A stretch of 64,000 bases of DNA from Corynebacterium lowii (GCF_001412085.1 NZ_LKEV01000001.1:496001-560000), one strand, 5' to 3'. Shown: positions 9,926 to 18,401, numbered from the stretch's first letter. Translations and numbers: made by a program. Notes: a model not told the origin generated them from the sequence alone.

Positions 9926-10272
9926 AGTCGGTGAAATCTGGAATCACTAGGCCGGTCCTTAAAGGCGGCATGATTGAAAGTATTAGCTTCGAGGGGGAAG
10001 ATTTATCAAACCTTCTCTCTGGTTCTGCATATTTTAGATTGGTGAGTTTTGAGCGTGCAGTTTTGGTGAAGGCTAATTTTATTGGGTCGGAGTTTAAGGG
10101 TGTTTCTTTTGCCTTCGCTGATCTGCGTAGGGCTCGGTTCGACGCTACCAACGCCTATGACTGTGACTTTCGCGGTGCTGATGTGCGCGGTGCGCTTCTT
10201 CCCGGAAAACCGGAGGAGTATGCGCACCATGAGGGGATGATTTATGACGAAACTACGGAGTTTGAGTACTAG
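9922..10272 (+). CDS. Small pentapeptide-repeat-like protein
   Basis: 116 residues from ATG 9922, which overlaps the preceding frame as ATGA and has AAGGAGG at 9901-9907; an earlier ATG at 9886 lacks a ribosome site. The middle holds degenerate A(D/N)LxX pentapeptide units: FEGEDLSNLLSGSAYF, FERAVLVKANFIGSEFKGVS, FADLRRARFDATNAYDCDFR and GADVRGALL, which would build a short right-handed beta-helix. The protein ends in an acidic tail. GC content is low like the gene before it; the pair may have arrived together. A specific role (immunity, gyrase or envelope protein) cannot be told. Confidence 0.6.
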   Translation: MKSVKSGITRPVLKGGMIESISFEGEDLSNLLSGSAYFRLVSFERAVLVKANFIGSEFKGVSFAFADLRRARFDATNAYDCDFRGADVRGALLPGKPEEYAHHEGMIYDETTEFEY

Positions 10273-10302
10273 GCGGTGGGTTTGAGGATGGGGAGAGGGA
10301 GA

Positions 10303-10335
10303 ACTTCCCACATATGCGGGAAGCTAGTGGGAAGT
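10303..10335. terminator. Hairpin between convergent genes, with two mutually exclusive pairings
   Basis: ACTTCCCAC (10303-10311) is a perfect inverted repeat of GTGGGAAGT (10327-10335), but its CTTCCC core can also pair with GGGAAG at 10318-10323. It lies between the pentapeptide gene (+) and a membrane-protein gene (-), so a bidirectional terminator is likely. There is no clear T-run. Confidence 0.35.
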
Positions 10336-10361
10336 AGATAGGGGTAAACTACCGCCTCACC

Positions 10362-10832
10362 TCACCCCACAAGCCGAGAAAACTGAGCGAAGGCCACTAA
10401 GAGGCTTGCCAGGGCGATGAACACCAGCAGCGCCCCAGCCAAAAACCGCTGCTCGGGAGCTTCGGGAGCGCTAGCAGGATGGGAAGCCGTAGAAGCGCCC
10501 CCAATACGACGTCGATAAGCAAAGCCCAGGGCCACGGCCAGCCCCGCCCCGACGAGGTTCCCGGTGGCCACCTGCTGCACCACGGCGAAGAGGCAGAAGG
10601 GAAACGTCCAGGTGCTCTCCGTCCCAATCAGATGCAGCACGGCCGCCATGAGTATCCCCAAAAATGCCTGGGCAAAGGAGAGGGCGGCGATGGGGTCGGT
10701 CAGGAGCGCGCGCATGTCGGTGCCCGCCCCGATTCCCACCACTCCGGCGAAGAGGAGGAGGGCGGTGGCGCTGAGCAGCCAATACCAGATGATAATGGTG
10801 GCAAGGCGTTGGGGATTACTCAGCAGACTCAT
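10362..10832 (-). CDS. Small membrane protein, four predicted helices
   Basis: 156 residues with four hydrophobic helices (about residues 14-36, 48-68, 80-105 and 133-155) and an Ala/Pro-rich cytoplasmic loop before the last one. No catalytic or transport motif is recognised. Its start overlaps the end of the RpiR-type regulator gene by 17 bases on the same strand, so it is translationally coupled to it. Placement suggests a link to the sugar locus, but no function is assigned. Confidence 0.7.
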   Translation of the reverse strand: MSLLSNPQRLATIIIWYWLLSATALLLFAGVVGIGAGTDMRALLTDPIAALSFAQAFLGILMAAVLHLIGTESTWTFPFCLFAVVQQVATGNLVGAGLAVALGFAYRRRIGGASTASHPASAPEAPEQRFLAGALLVFIALASLLVAFAQFSRLVG

Positions 10833-11595
10833 GGTTTTCCCTTTCCAGGCGGTGAGCCATATAGGCGCGGATGAGGTAATCCACGGCCACGTTCAGGCCG
10901 ATGAGGGAGTAAAACTCGCCCACGTGCCACGGGGGATTGAGCGCGCTGGCGCAATAGTGAATATTCCACTGCGCGGCGGAGGCGAGGGGGTTATTGCTCA
11001 GTCGCGTGAGCGCGAGGGTGGGCACTCCGCGGAGGGAGGCGGCTCGGGGAATCTCAATGAAGTCTGGGTTGGTGCCTGCCAGGGAGATGAGCACGAGGGT
11101 ATCGCTGGGCTTCATCATAGGCAGGCTCACCTTCATCTCGGTGAGATCGGTAATCACCGTGGCCTGCTTGCCGTTGGCCATGAGGGATTTGGCGAACTCG
11201 GAGGCCGCCAGGCGTTGAGAGGAGCCTGTACCCAGGCAATACACGGTATTGGATTGGTAGAGGCGCGCCACGATGGGCTCGATGGAGAGGGAATCGAGGT
11301 GGTCGAGCGTATCCAGGAGATCGTGGCGCTGAAGGGCCAGGGGATCGGGGGAGGGCTGTTCCTCCGATTGTCGCAGCGCGGTGCGGATAAAGTACTTCAT
11401 CTCCGCGAAACCGGAGAAGCCCAGGCGTTTAGCCAGCCGCATGACGGAGGAGGTGGAGGTATAGGTGCGTTGGGCGATCTGCTGCACGGAGGCTTCGGCG
11501 GCCTCGTCCTGGTGGGCGAGGAGATAGGAAAGAATGTCCCGCTCGGTGTCGTTCCAGGTGCCCTGGGCGGAGGCCACAATGCTCTCTAGGTTCAC
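10816..11595 (-). CDS. MurR/RpiR family transcriptional regulator
   Basis: 259 residues. N-terminal HTH_6 domain (VASAQGTWNDTERDILSYLL to MRLAKRLGFSGFAEMKYFI) and C-terminal SIS sugar-phosphate-binding domain (TVYCLGTGSSQRLAASEFAK, DTLVLISLAG). The GTG start at 11595 is preferred because GGGGAGG lies five bases upstream; an ATG at 11643 would add 16 unlikely residues. It is read in the same direction as, and just after, the PTS gene, so it probably senses the phosphorylated sugar that EIIBC delivers and controls this locus. Confidence 0.9.
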   Translation of the reverse strand: MNLESIVASAQGTWNDTERDILSYLLAHQDEAAEASVQQIAQRTYTSTSSVMRLAKRLGFSGFAEMKYFIRTALRQSEEQPSPDPLALQRHDLLDTLDHLDSLSIEPIVARLYQSNTVYCLGTGSSQRLAASEFAKSLMANGKQATVITDLTEMKVSLPMMKPSDTLVLISLAGTNPDFIEIPRAASLRGVPTLALTRLSNNPLASAAQWNIHYCASALNPPWHVGEFYSLIGLNVAVDYLIRAYMAHRLERENHESAE

Positions 11596-11670
11596 GTATT
11601 CCTCCCCTGGCGTGGTCACACAGTTGCCTGCGTAGCATAGCAATGCGCACGGAAGGGGAGGAAGTATCTT

Positions 11671-13623
11671 TTACGCGCCGGCGTTCACCAGGTTCTCAAA
11701 CTTGTCACGCACCTGGGGCACGTCCATCCCCACGATCACCTGAACCGCGGTGCCCTTATTCACCAGGCCGAGGGCGCCGGCTTCTTTAAACTCCTCCGCC
11801 GCGGCGATCTTGCTTGGGTCGGCCACGGAGACGCGCAGGCGGGTGGCGCAGTTGTTCACGTTGGTGATGTTTTCCGCACCGCCCAGCAGGCGCAGGAAGT
11901 CCACGGCACGCTGGGAGAAGGGATCGCTTGCCGACGCCCCGCCGTCGCCACCAGCAGTATCAGCAGCAGAGGTTTCGGCAGCATCAGCAGAAGCAGCCTC
12001 ACCGGCAGAACCATCACCGGAGCCTCCTGCCACCAGCGCGTCGAACTTATCGCGCACCTGGGCCACGTCCATCCCCACGATCACCTGAAGTGCCTTGCCC
12101 TTATTCACCAACCCCAGGGCGCCGGCCTCGCTGAACTCCTCGGCGTCGGCCACCTTGCTCGGGTCGGCCACGGAGACGCGCAGGCGGGTGGCGCAGTTGT
12201 TTACGGAGGTGATGTTTTCCGCACCGCCGAGCAGGCGCAGGAAGTCCACCGCACGTTGGGAGAAGGGGTCGTCGGCAGCGGGCTTTTCCTGTTCCTTCTG
12301 CGGCGCCTTATTCTTCTTTGCCTCGCGGTATTCCTGCTTGGAGTAGAGCTTGACGTCCTTGTCATCCTCGCGGCCTGGCGTCTTGAGATTGAGCTTGAGA
12401 ATAAGGAAGCGGAAGAGCAGGAAGTACACCACGGTGAAGCACAATCCCACGCCAATCTGCATGAGGTAGGTGGCGCTGTGCTGCGCCCAGAGGGGGATCC
12501 AGTTCTGCGCGGCGACGTCGATAAGCCCCGCGCCCATGTTCCCGGAGAGGCCGAACTGGTACATGATGCCCGTCATGAGGCCGGAGAGCACGGCGTGAGT
12601 GGCAAAGAGCACCGGGGCGACGAAGAGGAAGGTGAACTCTAGGGGCTCGGTGATACCGGTGAGCATGGCGGTGAGCACCACGGGAATGAGCAGGGCCAGG
12701 ATGGCCTTGCGCTTTTCCGGCTTAGCGGTGGTGTAGAAGGCCGCCGCGATACCGATGGGGGCAAAGACCTTGGGGTTGCCGTGCAGGGCGAAGCCACCGC
12801 CGGGGAATTGCTCGTTGAGCGGAGCGCTGGATTCGGCGTAGGTGTTGAGGTTATTGACCCAGTGGGCCTGAATACCCTCGGGCACCACGGCGGGGCCAAA
12901 GACGAAGGGGGAGTACACAAAGTGATGCAGGCCGGTGGGAATGAGAATGCGCTCTAGGAAGGTATAAAGGCCCACGCCGAGGGAACCGGAGGTCACCAAA
13001 ATGCCCTGGAGGGAGGAAATACCCGTCTGTACCTGCGGCCACACGAAGCACACCACGAGGGCCAGGGGCAGCATGATGAAGAGGCCCACGATGTACACGA
13101 ATTGGCTGCCCTGGAAGATACCCAGGAACTCCGGGAGTTTCTTTTCAAAGTAGCGGTTGTGAATCCACACGGCCACGGCGGAAATGAAGATGGCGCCCAG
13201 GATGCCGGTATCGAGGGTCTTAATGCCCGCGATCATTTTCAGGCCGGATTCCCCGCCGGCCTCGGCGGCGTAATCAATGCCAAAGGAGGAACCAAAGACC
13301 TCCAAAAAGCCCGCCACAAAGTAATTGAAGGTGAGGTAGAGCAGCGCGGCCTCAAGCACGGCGCGCGCATTGGCCATCTTGGCCAGGGCGATGGGCAGCC
13401 CGAGCACAAAGAGCAGTTCCATTTGGTTGAACACGGTCCAGGCGCCAGATTCCCAGACCTGCCAGAAGTTACTCCACCAGGTGCCGGGTGCCGCCAGGGA
13501 ACCCATGAGCTGCTCATTTTGGGCAATAATTGCCAGCGCTACGGCCAAGCCGGCCACGGCGAAGAGCATCACGGGGGCGAGCATGGCGCTGCCAAAGCGC
13601 TGCACTTTTTCCATCATGGTCAT
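11671..13623 (-). CDS. PTS EIIBC permease of the glucose/alpha-glucoside family with duplicated EIIB domain
   Basis: 650 residues. The EIIC membrane domain (residues 1-415) carries the GITEPLEF sugar-site motif at 323-330. A charged Lys/Glu linker follows, then EIIB copy 1 (452-532) with phospho-cysteine C477 in NNCATRL, an Ala/Ser/Gly linker, and EIIB copy 2 (567-648) with C592. The two EIIB copies are nearly identical. No EIIA domain is present, so a general EIIA-Glc is needed. It imports and phosphorylates a sugar, and with the GH13 enzyme nearby a maltose- or trehalose-like alpha-glucoside is likely. The ATG start has AAAGG upstream. Confidence 0.92.
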   Translation of the reverse strand: MTMMEKVQRFGSAMLAPVMLFAVAGLAVALAIIAQNEQLMGSLAAPGTWWSNFWQVWESGAWTVFNQMELLFVLGLPIALAKMANARAVLEAALLYLTFNYFVAGFLEVFGSSFGIDYAAEAGGESGLKMIAGIKTLDTGILGAIFISAVAVWIHNRYFEKKLPEFLGIFQGSQFVYIVGLFIMLPLALVVCFVWPQVQTGISSLQGILVTSGSLGVGLYTFLERILIPTGLHHFVYSPFVFGPAVVPEGIQAHWVNNLNTYAESSAPLNEQFPGGGFALHGNPKVFAPIGIAAAFYTTAKPEKRKAILALLIPVVLTAMLTGITEPLEFTFLFVAPVLFATHAVLSGLMTGIMYQFGLSGNMGAGLIDVAAQNWIPLWAQHSATYLMQIGVGLCFTVVYFLLFRFLILKLNLKTPGREDDKDVKLYSKQEYREAKKNKAPQKEQEKPAADDPFSQRAVDFLRLLGGAENITSVNNCATRLRVSVADPSKVADAEEFSEAGALGLVNKGKALQVIVGMDVAQVRDKFDALVAGGSGDGSAGEAASADAAETSAADTAGGDGGASASDPFSQRAVDFLRLLGGAENITNVNNCATRLRVSVADPSKIAAAEEFKEAGALGLVNKGTAVQVIVGMDVPQVRDKFENLVNAGA

Positions 13624-13760
13624 ACACCTTTTCTTTCCAGGGCTTTCAGGGATACTTTAAAGCGCTCTGGCTCACAAACCACCCTCCGTGGAGGATTACG
13701 GCATAAGTTCCACGCTTTTGGCACAGATGCCCATTCCTGCGCGCAGATGTGCCCCTGGCG

Positions 13761-13775
13761 AAGCCGCCGCGGCTT
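13761..13775. promoter_or_regulatory. Inverted repeat in the PTS / EEP divergent region
   Basis: AAGCCGC-C-GCGGCTT is a perfect 7-bp-arm inverted repeat within the 210-base divergent interval 13624-13833. It is a candidate operator for the RpiR-type regulator or a simple hairpin. No clear -35/-10 pair is seen next to it. Confidence 0.25.
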
Positions 13776-13833
13776 TAGGGTGGCAGGCAGCCCTTCACTC
13801 AGCCGCCGAGCACAGCCCAAGGAGAACCCCGCC

Positions 13834-14703
13834 GTGAAGTTCCTCAGCCTCAATGCGCATAGTTGGTGCGAGGCGGATCAACCCGCCAAAATCATGGACA
13901 CCGCACGCCTCATCGTGGCCGAGGGGATCGACGTGGTGGCGCTCCAAGAGGCCAATCAACTCCAAGAATCGGTGCCGTGGCGCTCCCCGCGCTTCCGGGG
14001 GCCGAGCACCCTAGAGATCGGCGCGGATAATTACGCCCAGGCGCTCGCGGAGGCTTGCGCTCACCTGGGCGAGGAATACGCCTGCTACTGGGTGGAGGCT
14101 CACCAGGGCTTTGGCAAGTACGACGAGGGCGTGGGGCTGCTGGTGCGCACCTCGGGCTCCGGGCTCGCCAACGCCAGGCTTGCCGACGCCCCCACGGTCA
14201 CCGAGGTAGCGATCCTCGTGCTGGCCGAGCACCCTTATGAGGATGTGCGCCGCCGCGTGGCCCTGGCCGCGAAGGTAGACCCCTGGGGCTGGGTTATCTC
14301 TGGGCATTTTTCCTGGTGGCGTGCTCGCGGCGAGGAGCTCTTTGCGGGGGAGTGGGGGGTCGTCGATAGCTTTGCCGCAGAGCACGCGGGCGAGCGGATC
14401 TGCGTGCTGGGCGACCTCAACAGTCCCTGCACCGTGGAGGGAGAGGGGTACAGCCTGGTGCGCGCCGGGGGGTGGATTGATACCCGCGATGAGGCCCTGT
14501 TGGTGGAGGGACATGACACGATGGGGGGAAAGATTGCTGGCTGGGAAGGCTGCGAGCAGGGGGCGCGGATTGATTATGCGCTGGTGAATACGCCGGTGCG
14601 GGTGGACTCGCACCGCGTGGTTTTTGATGGGAAGAATACGCCGGTGGTTTCTGACCATTACGGCATTGTGGTGGAACTGGACGTTGACGGAGAAGGAGAA
14701 TAA
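13834..14703 (+). CDS. Endonuclease/exonuclease/phosphatase (EEP) family hydrolase
   Basis: 289 residues from GTG 13834, which has AAGGAG nine bases upstream; the frame is open further 5' but has no coding character there. VKFLSLNAHSW and DVVALQEANQ give the Asn and Glu metal ligands, LGDLNSP the Asp/Asn pair, IDYALV and VSDHYGIV the Asp and the catalytic His. It is a Mg-dependent phosphodiesterase or phosphatase. Two bases separate it from the GH13 gene. EEP proteins with the LN(A/T)HSW start occur beside sugar PTS genes in other Gram-positives (from memory); the substrate is unknown. Confidence 0.85.
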   Translation: MKFLSLNAHSWCEADQPAKIMDTARLIVAEGIDVVALQEANQLQESVPWRSPRFRGPSTLEIGADNYAQALAEACAHLGEEYACYWVEAHQGFGKYDEGVGLLVRTSGSGLANARLADAPTVTEVAILVLAEHPYEDVRRRVALAAKVDPWGWVISGHFSWWRARGEELFAGEWGVVDSFAAEHAGERICVLGDLNSPCTVEGEGYSLVRAGGWIDTRDEALLVEGHDTMGGKIAGWEGCEQGARIDYALVNTPVRVDSHRVVFDGKNTPVVSDHYGIVVELDVDGEGE

Positions 14704-14705
14704 AG

Positions 14706-16418
14706 ATGGAAAAGCAATGGTGGCATGATTCCGTGGTGTACCAGGTGTACCCGCGCAGTTTCCGCGATTCCAATGGCGATGGCATTGGCGATATTCCGGG
14801 TATTACTCAAAAGCTGCCCTACCTCAAGGAATTAGGGGTGGACGTGGTGTGGCTTTCCCCGGTGTATAGCTCGCCCAATGACGATAATGGCTATGACATC
14901 TCCGATTATCGCAATATCATGGCGGACTTTGGCACCCTAGAGGACTTTGATGCCATGCTGGCCGCCGCTCACGAGCTGGGCATCAAAATCATGATGGACC
15001 TGGTGGTCAATCACACCTCGGACGAGCATGAATGGTTTAAGCAATCGCGTTCTTCCCGCGATAATGCCTACCGGGATTACTACATCTGGCGCGATGCCGC
15101 CGGTTATGCCGACGATGGCACGCCCCTGCCGCCGAATAACTGGGGTTCGGAGTTCGGCGGGCCTGCCTGGGAGTGGGACGCGGAAACCGAGCAGTTCTAC
15201 CTGCACATGTTCTCCCGCAAGCAGCCCGATTTGAACTGGGAAAACCCCGCCGTGCGCGAGGAAATCTTTGAGATGATCCGCTGGTGGCAGGATCGTGGCG
15301 TGGACGGCTGGCGGGTGGACGCCATCGGCACCGCCGATAAGCCCGAGGGCTTCCCCGACGATCCCTACCAGGAGCCGGGCCGGGTGACCTCCTCGATGAA
15401 GTTCGTGAATAACCGCCCCAAGGTGCATACCTGGCTCAATATGATGAACCGCCAGGCCTGGGCACGCGATAATGCTATGACGGTGGGCGAGCTCGATGGT
15501 CCCACGCCCGACCAAGGCGTGCTCTACACCGCGCCCGAGCGCCAGGAACTCAGCCAGATCATTCACTTCCAGCACGTGAGCCTGGGCAATAGCGAGCGCT
15601 TTGGTAAATGGAGCCTGGATCGCCCCGGCCTGGTGGAGCTCAAGGCCGTGTTGGATTCCTGGCAGGTGGAATTACACGGCAAGGGTTGGAACGCCCTGTA
15701 CTGGGATAACCACGATCAGCCGCGCGCAGTCTCTCGCTTTGGCGACGATAGCGAGGCTTTCCGCGAGGTCTCCGCCAAGGCGCTGGCCACGGCGCTTTAT
15801 CTGCAACAGGGCACCCCGTACATCTACCAGGGCCAGGAACTCGGCATGACGAACGTGGCCTTCCCCAGCATCGAGGATTACCGCGACCTCGATAGCGTGA
15901 ACTGGTATCGCACCACGGTAGAGGAGCGCGGGGAACTCAGCGCCTCCGATGCCCTGGCCAGGGTGCATGCCCGCGGCCGCGATAATGCGCGCACCCCTAT
16001 GCAGTGGAGCGCGCAGCCCCACGGCGGTTTCAGTGGCAGCAACCCGCAAAGCGAGCCCTGGATTGCGGTGAACCCCCGCTACACCGAGATCAACGCCGAG
16101 GCCCAGCAGGATGATCCGGCCTCCGTACTGAATTACTATCGACGCCTCCTCACCCTGCGCAAGGGCACGTTGCGGGAGGTGGTGCGCGAGGGCACCTATG
16201 AGCCGCTAGACCCGGAAAACTCGAGCGTGTACGCCTACCGGCGGGTGTGGGGAGGCCAGGAATTGACCGTGGTGGTCAATTTCACCTCTGAGGAGGTGGA
16301 GTACGAGCGCGCGGGGCTCGGGGAGAAGCAGCGGTTGGTGCTGAGCAATTACGAGGAAGCCGCCACCACGTCCACCCTGCGCCCCTGGGAGGCGCGGGTG
16401 TTGTTGAGTGAGGAATAG
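14706..16418 (+). CDS. GH13 alpha-glucosidase (oligo-1,6-glucosidase / trehalose-6-phosphate hydrolase type)
   Basis: 570 residues. The start WWHDSVVYQVYPRSFRDSNG and the calcium-loop DSNGDGIGD are typical of GH13 subfamilies with MalL and TreC. Catalytic residues: nucleophile D205 in GWRVDAI, acid/base E262 in VGELDGP, transition-state stabiliser D337 in DNHDQ. It is cytoplasmic (no signal peptide), so it cleaves sugar delivered by the PTS gene divergent to it. MalL and TreC specificities cannot be separated by eye. Its 3' end overlaps the convergent whcB frame by 70 bases. Confidence 0.92.
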   Translation: MEKQWWHDSVVYQVYPRSFRDSNGDGIGDIPGITQKLPYLKELGVDVVWLSPVYSSPNDDNGYDISDYRNIMADFGTLEDFDAMLAAAHELGIKIMMDLVVNHTSDEHEWFKQSRSSRDNAYRDYYIWRDAAGYADDGTPLPPNNWGSEFGGPAWEWDAETEQFYLHMFSRKQPDLNWENPAVREEIFEMIRWWQDRGVDGWRVDAIGTADKPEGFPDDPYQEPGRVTSSMKFVNNRPKVHTWLNMMNRQAWARDNAMTVGELDGPTPDQGVLYTAPERQELSQIIHFQHVSLGNSERFGKWSLDRPGLVELKAVLDSWQVELHGKGWNALYWDNHDQPRAVSRFGDDSEAFREVSAKALATALYLQQGTPYIYQGQELGMTNVAFPSIEDYRDLDSVNWYRTTVEERGELSASDALARVHARGRDNARTPMQWSAQPHGGFSGSNPQSEPWIAVNPRYTEINAEAQQDDPASVLNYYRRLLTLRKGTLREVVREGTYEPLDPENSSVYAYRRVWGGQELTVVVNFTSEEVEYERAGLGEKQRLVLSNYEEAATTSTLRPWEARVLLSEE

Positions 16419-16699
16419 GAGTGGCGACGCTTACGCAGCTGCACCATGCGCTCTGATTCGCTCATGCCGCCCCAGATTCCGTAGGGCTCGGCTACACGCA
16501 GGGCGTGCTCCCGGCACAGTTCCATCACGGGGCAGGTCTGGCAGATGGCCTTGGCTTTATTCTCCCGGAGCGTGCGGGCACGCCCCCGCTCGCCGTCGGG
16601 ATGATAGAAGATCTCGGAGTTCGCTCCACGGCAGGCGCCGTGGATTTGCCAATCCCAAAGGTCTGCATTGGGGCCAGGGAGCAGGTGAGGCTGCGGCAT
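16349..16699 (-). CDS. whcB: WhiB-family redox regulator WhcB (WhiB3-like)
   Basis: 116 residues. It has a [4Fe-4S] cluster with C23, C53, C56 and C62 (C-X29-CxxC-X5-C), the GIWGG turn at 74-78 and a basic RKRRH DNA-contact segment at 89-93. MPQPHLLPGPNADLWDWQ and FYHPDGERGRARTLRE follow mycobacterial WhiB3 closely. Its position beside sigD matches whcB of C. glutamicum. The last 22 or so residues are encoded antisense to the end of the GH13 gene and do not resemble WhiB3, whose usual length is about 102. AAGGAGA precedes the ATG. Confidence 0.92.
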   Translation of the reverse strand: MPQPHLLPGPNADLWDWQIHGACRGANSEIFYHPDGERGRARTLRENKAKAICQTCPVMELCREHALRVAEPYGIWGGMSESERMVQLRKRRHSYSSLNNTRASQGRRVDVVAASS

Positions 16700-16768
16700 A
16701 GAAGAAGGTCTCCTTGCTACTGGTCTGAATATCAGAGGCGAGTGTGTACCTTCTTGGTGAACAGTAGA

Positions 16769-16796
16769 TTGACAAATGGTTACCAGGGCGTAGCTA
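16769..16796 (+). promoter_or_regulatory. Candidate promoter upstream of sigD
   Basis: TTGACA at 16769-16774 and TAGCTA at 16791-16796 are separated by 16 bases, in the 251-base divergent region between whcB and sigD. The spacer contains the imperfect palindrome TGGTTACCA. A second possible -10, TATGCT, lies near 16909. Which is used is not decidable by eye. Confidence 0.35.
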
Positions 16797-16950
16797 AGGC
16801 CTTTTAGGGTTTCTTGTAATCGCTTTCACCTGCACTTTCTCCTTAAGGTTAAAAGTAGGTGAACTTTTTATGGGTGCTTATGTTCGGTGCAAAAGGCATG
16901 GCTGGCGTATGCTTGATCGGTGCCCATCGCTGCCGAGAAAAGGATAGGAC

Positions 16951-17511
16951 GTGAGCGAAGCCGAAGAAGAGCTACAGGCTCTCGTACCTGATGCGGTAGC
17001 GGGGGACCGTCACGCATTGCAGCGCATCATAGAGATCATTCATCCGCTGGTGCTGCGGTATGTGCGCGCCCGAATTAGCAATGGGCGTATTCCCGGAGCT
17101 GAGGACATAGCGCAAGATGCCTGCCTAGCCGTAGTACATTCCATTGAGCGCTACACGGATCGCGGACGCCCCTTTATGGCCTACGTGTACGGGGTGGTCA
17201 GCCACAAGGTAGCGGATGCCCGCAGAACCGATGTGCGCGATCAATCCCACCCCACAGATGAGGTGCCAGATTCTACGTCAAGGGAGGCGAATCCAGAGGA
17301 AGAAGCCCTGGTCACAGACGGTAGTAACAGAGTGCGCGAACTTCTCGATTCACTTAACGAGAAAGCCCGCGAAATCATCACGCTGCGGGTGCTCGTAGGT
17401 TTATCGGCGGAAGAAAACGCAGCCATCGTGGGAAGCACCCCGGGGGCTGTTCGCGTGGCGCAACACCGAGCGCTAGCGAGCCTTCGGAAAGAACTAGGAC
17501 AAGGAGAGTGA
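16951..17511 (+). CDS. sigD: ECF RNA polymerase sigma factor SigD
   Basis: 186 residues. Region 2 (about residues 20-95) includes IPGAEDIAQDACLAVVHSIE, and region 4 (about 125-180) includes LNEKAREIITLRVLVGLSAE followed by a helix-turn-helix ending RVAQHRALASLRKEL. SigD controls mycolate and cell-envelope genes in C. glutamicum. The start is GTG at 16951 with AAAGGA about 10 bases upstream. The rsdA anti-sigma gene begins at its stop codon (TGATG), the usual coupled arrangement. Confidence 0.95.
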   Translation: MSEAEEELQALVPDAVAGDRHALQRIIEIIHPLVLRYVRARISNGRIPGAEDIAQDACLAVVHSIERYTDRGRPFMAYVYGVVSHKVADARRTDVRDQSHPTDEVPDSTSREANPEEEALVTDGSNRVRELLDSLNEKAREIITLRVLVGLSAEENAAIVGSTPGAVRVAQHRALASLRKELGQGE

Positions 17512-18401
17512 TGATGAACGATGATCGTCACCAGCAAGAGCTGGATCGCGTCGATGCTTTCCTTGACGACCTCTCCCAAGGCATAGACCCCAGCGAGGGC
17601 ACGGACCCGTTGGCGGGCATGCTGCTGGAACTGCGTAGCGACGTCGCCAAGCCCATGCCGGAGCCCCCGCAACTGCAAGCGCAGGTGGTGGAGCTGAAAA
17701 AGCGGCGCATGAGCCCCGTTTTTGCCGGTTTGCTGGGTGCTGCCGCGGCCACCGTGGTGATCGCGGGCAGCGGCGCGGTGCTGTTTAATGCCGGGCCGGA
17801 TTCCCCGCTCTATGGGCTTTCCACCACGCTTTTCCCGCGCAGCGAATCCTCGCATGATGTGGTGGAGCTCGCCAGCACTCTCGATGAGATGAATGATCTG
17901 GCAGAGCGCGGAGACATGGATGGGGTGCGCCTGCTCATCGAGCAAGCTCGATTCATGGCCAAGGACATTCAGGAGGCGGCGCGGGTGCCGCAGGAGGATG
18001 GCCGGCAGCCTGATTCCTCGGCGGGTGCTCCCCGCGGTGCGGAGCGGAATAATGCCAATCGCGACGCCGCTACGACGACGGTGACCGTGACCACCACGGT
18101 TCCCGCCCCGGGCTCTGAACAGCCGCAGCGCGAAGGCGAGCGGGCTCAACAACCCGCCCCTGCTCCGGCTACGGAACCGCGAGCGATGGTGACGGAGACC
18201 GTTACGCAGACGGTGACCACCACCGTGACCGTGCCAGGTGCAGGGCTGGGCGATAGCACAGGCGCGGGTGCGGTTTCCGATGGTGAGCCGCAGGCGGTGG
18301 ACCCCACGGCGGGAGCGGCCTCGCCGGTTCAGGAAGCACTTGTAGGATCAAATCAAGATCAGACGGACTCCCTCGGCCAGCAGGAGGGGGCTGGGTTGTA
18401 A
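17511..18401 (+). CDS. rsdA: Anti-sigma-D factor RsdA
   Basis: 296 residues. The N-terminal sigma-binding segment (DRVDAFLDDLSQGIDPSEGT) is followed by one membrane helix at about residues 67-88 (FAGLLGAAAATVVIAGSGAV) and an external part rich in Thr, Pro and Gln. The external part has two similar TVT-repeats (TTTVTVTTTVPAPG and TQTVTTTVTVPG). It sequesters SigD at the membrane. ATG 17511 is chosen (AAGGAG at 17501-17506); GTG 17508 and ATG 17514 are also in frame. It overlaps sigD by one base. Confidence 0.93.
   Translation: MMNDDRHQQELDRVDAFLDDLSQGIDPSEGTDPLAGMLLELRSDVAKPMPEPPQLQAQVVELKKRRMSPVFAGLLGAAAATVVIAGSGAVLFNAGPDSPLYGLSTTLFPRSESSHDVVELASTLDEMNDLAERGDMDGVRLLIEQARFMAKDIQEAARVPQEDGRQPDSSAGAPRGAERNNANRDAATTTVTVTTTVPAPGSEQPQREGERAQQPAPAPATEPRAMVTETVTQTVTTTVTVPGAGLGDSTGAGAVSDGEPQAVDPTAGAASPVQEALVGSNQDQTDSLGQQEGAGL

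Noticed and set aside
13102-13833. N-terminal extension of the EEP hydrolase frame
   Set aside because: It runs opposite the PTS gene and across the divergent promoter region; GTG 13834 has a clear ribosome site and starts at the conserved LSLNAHSW.
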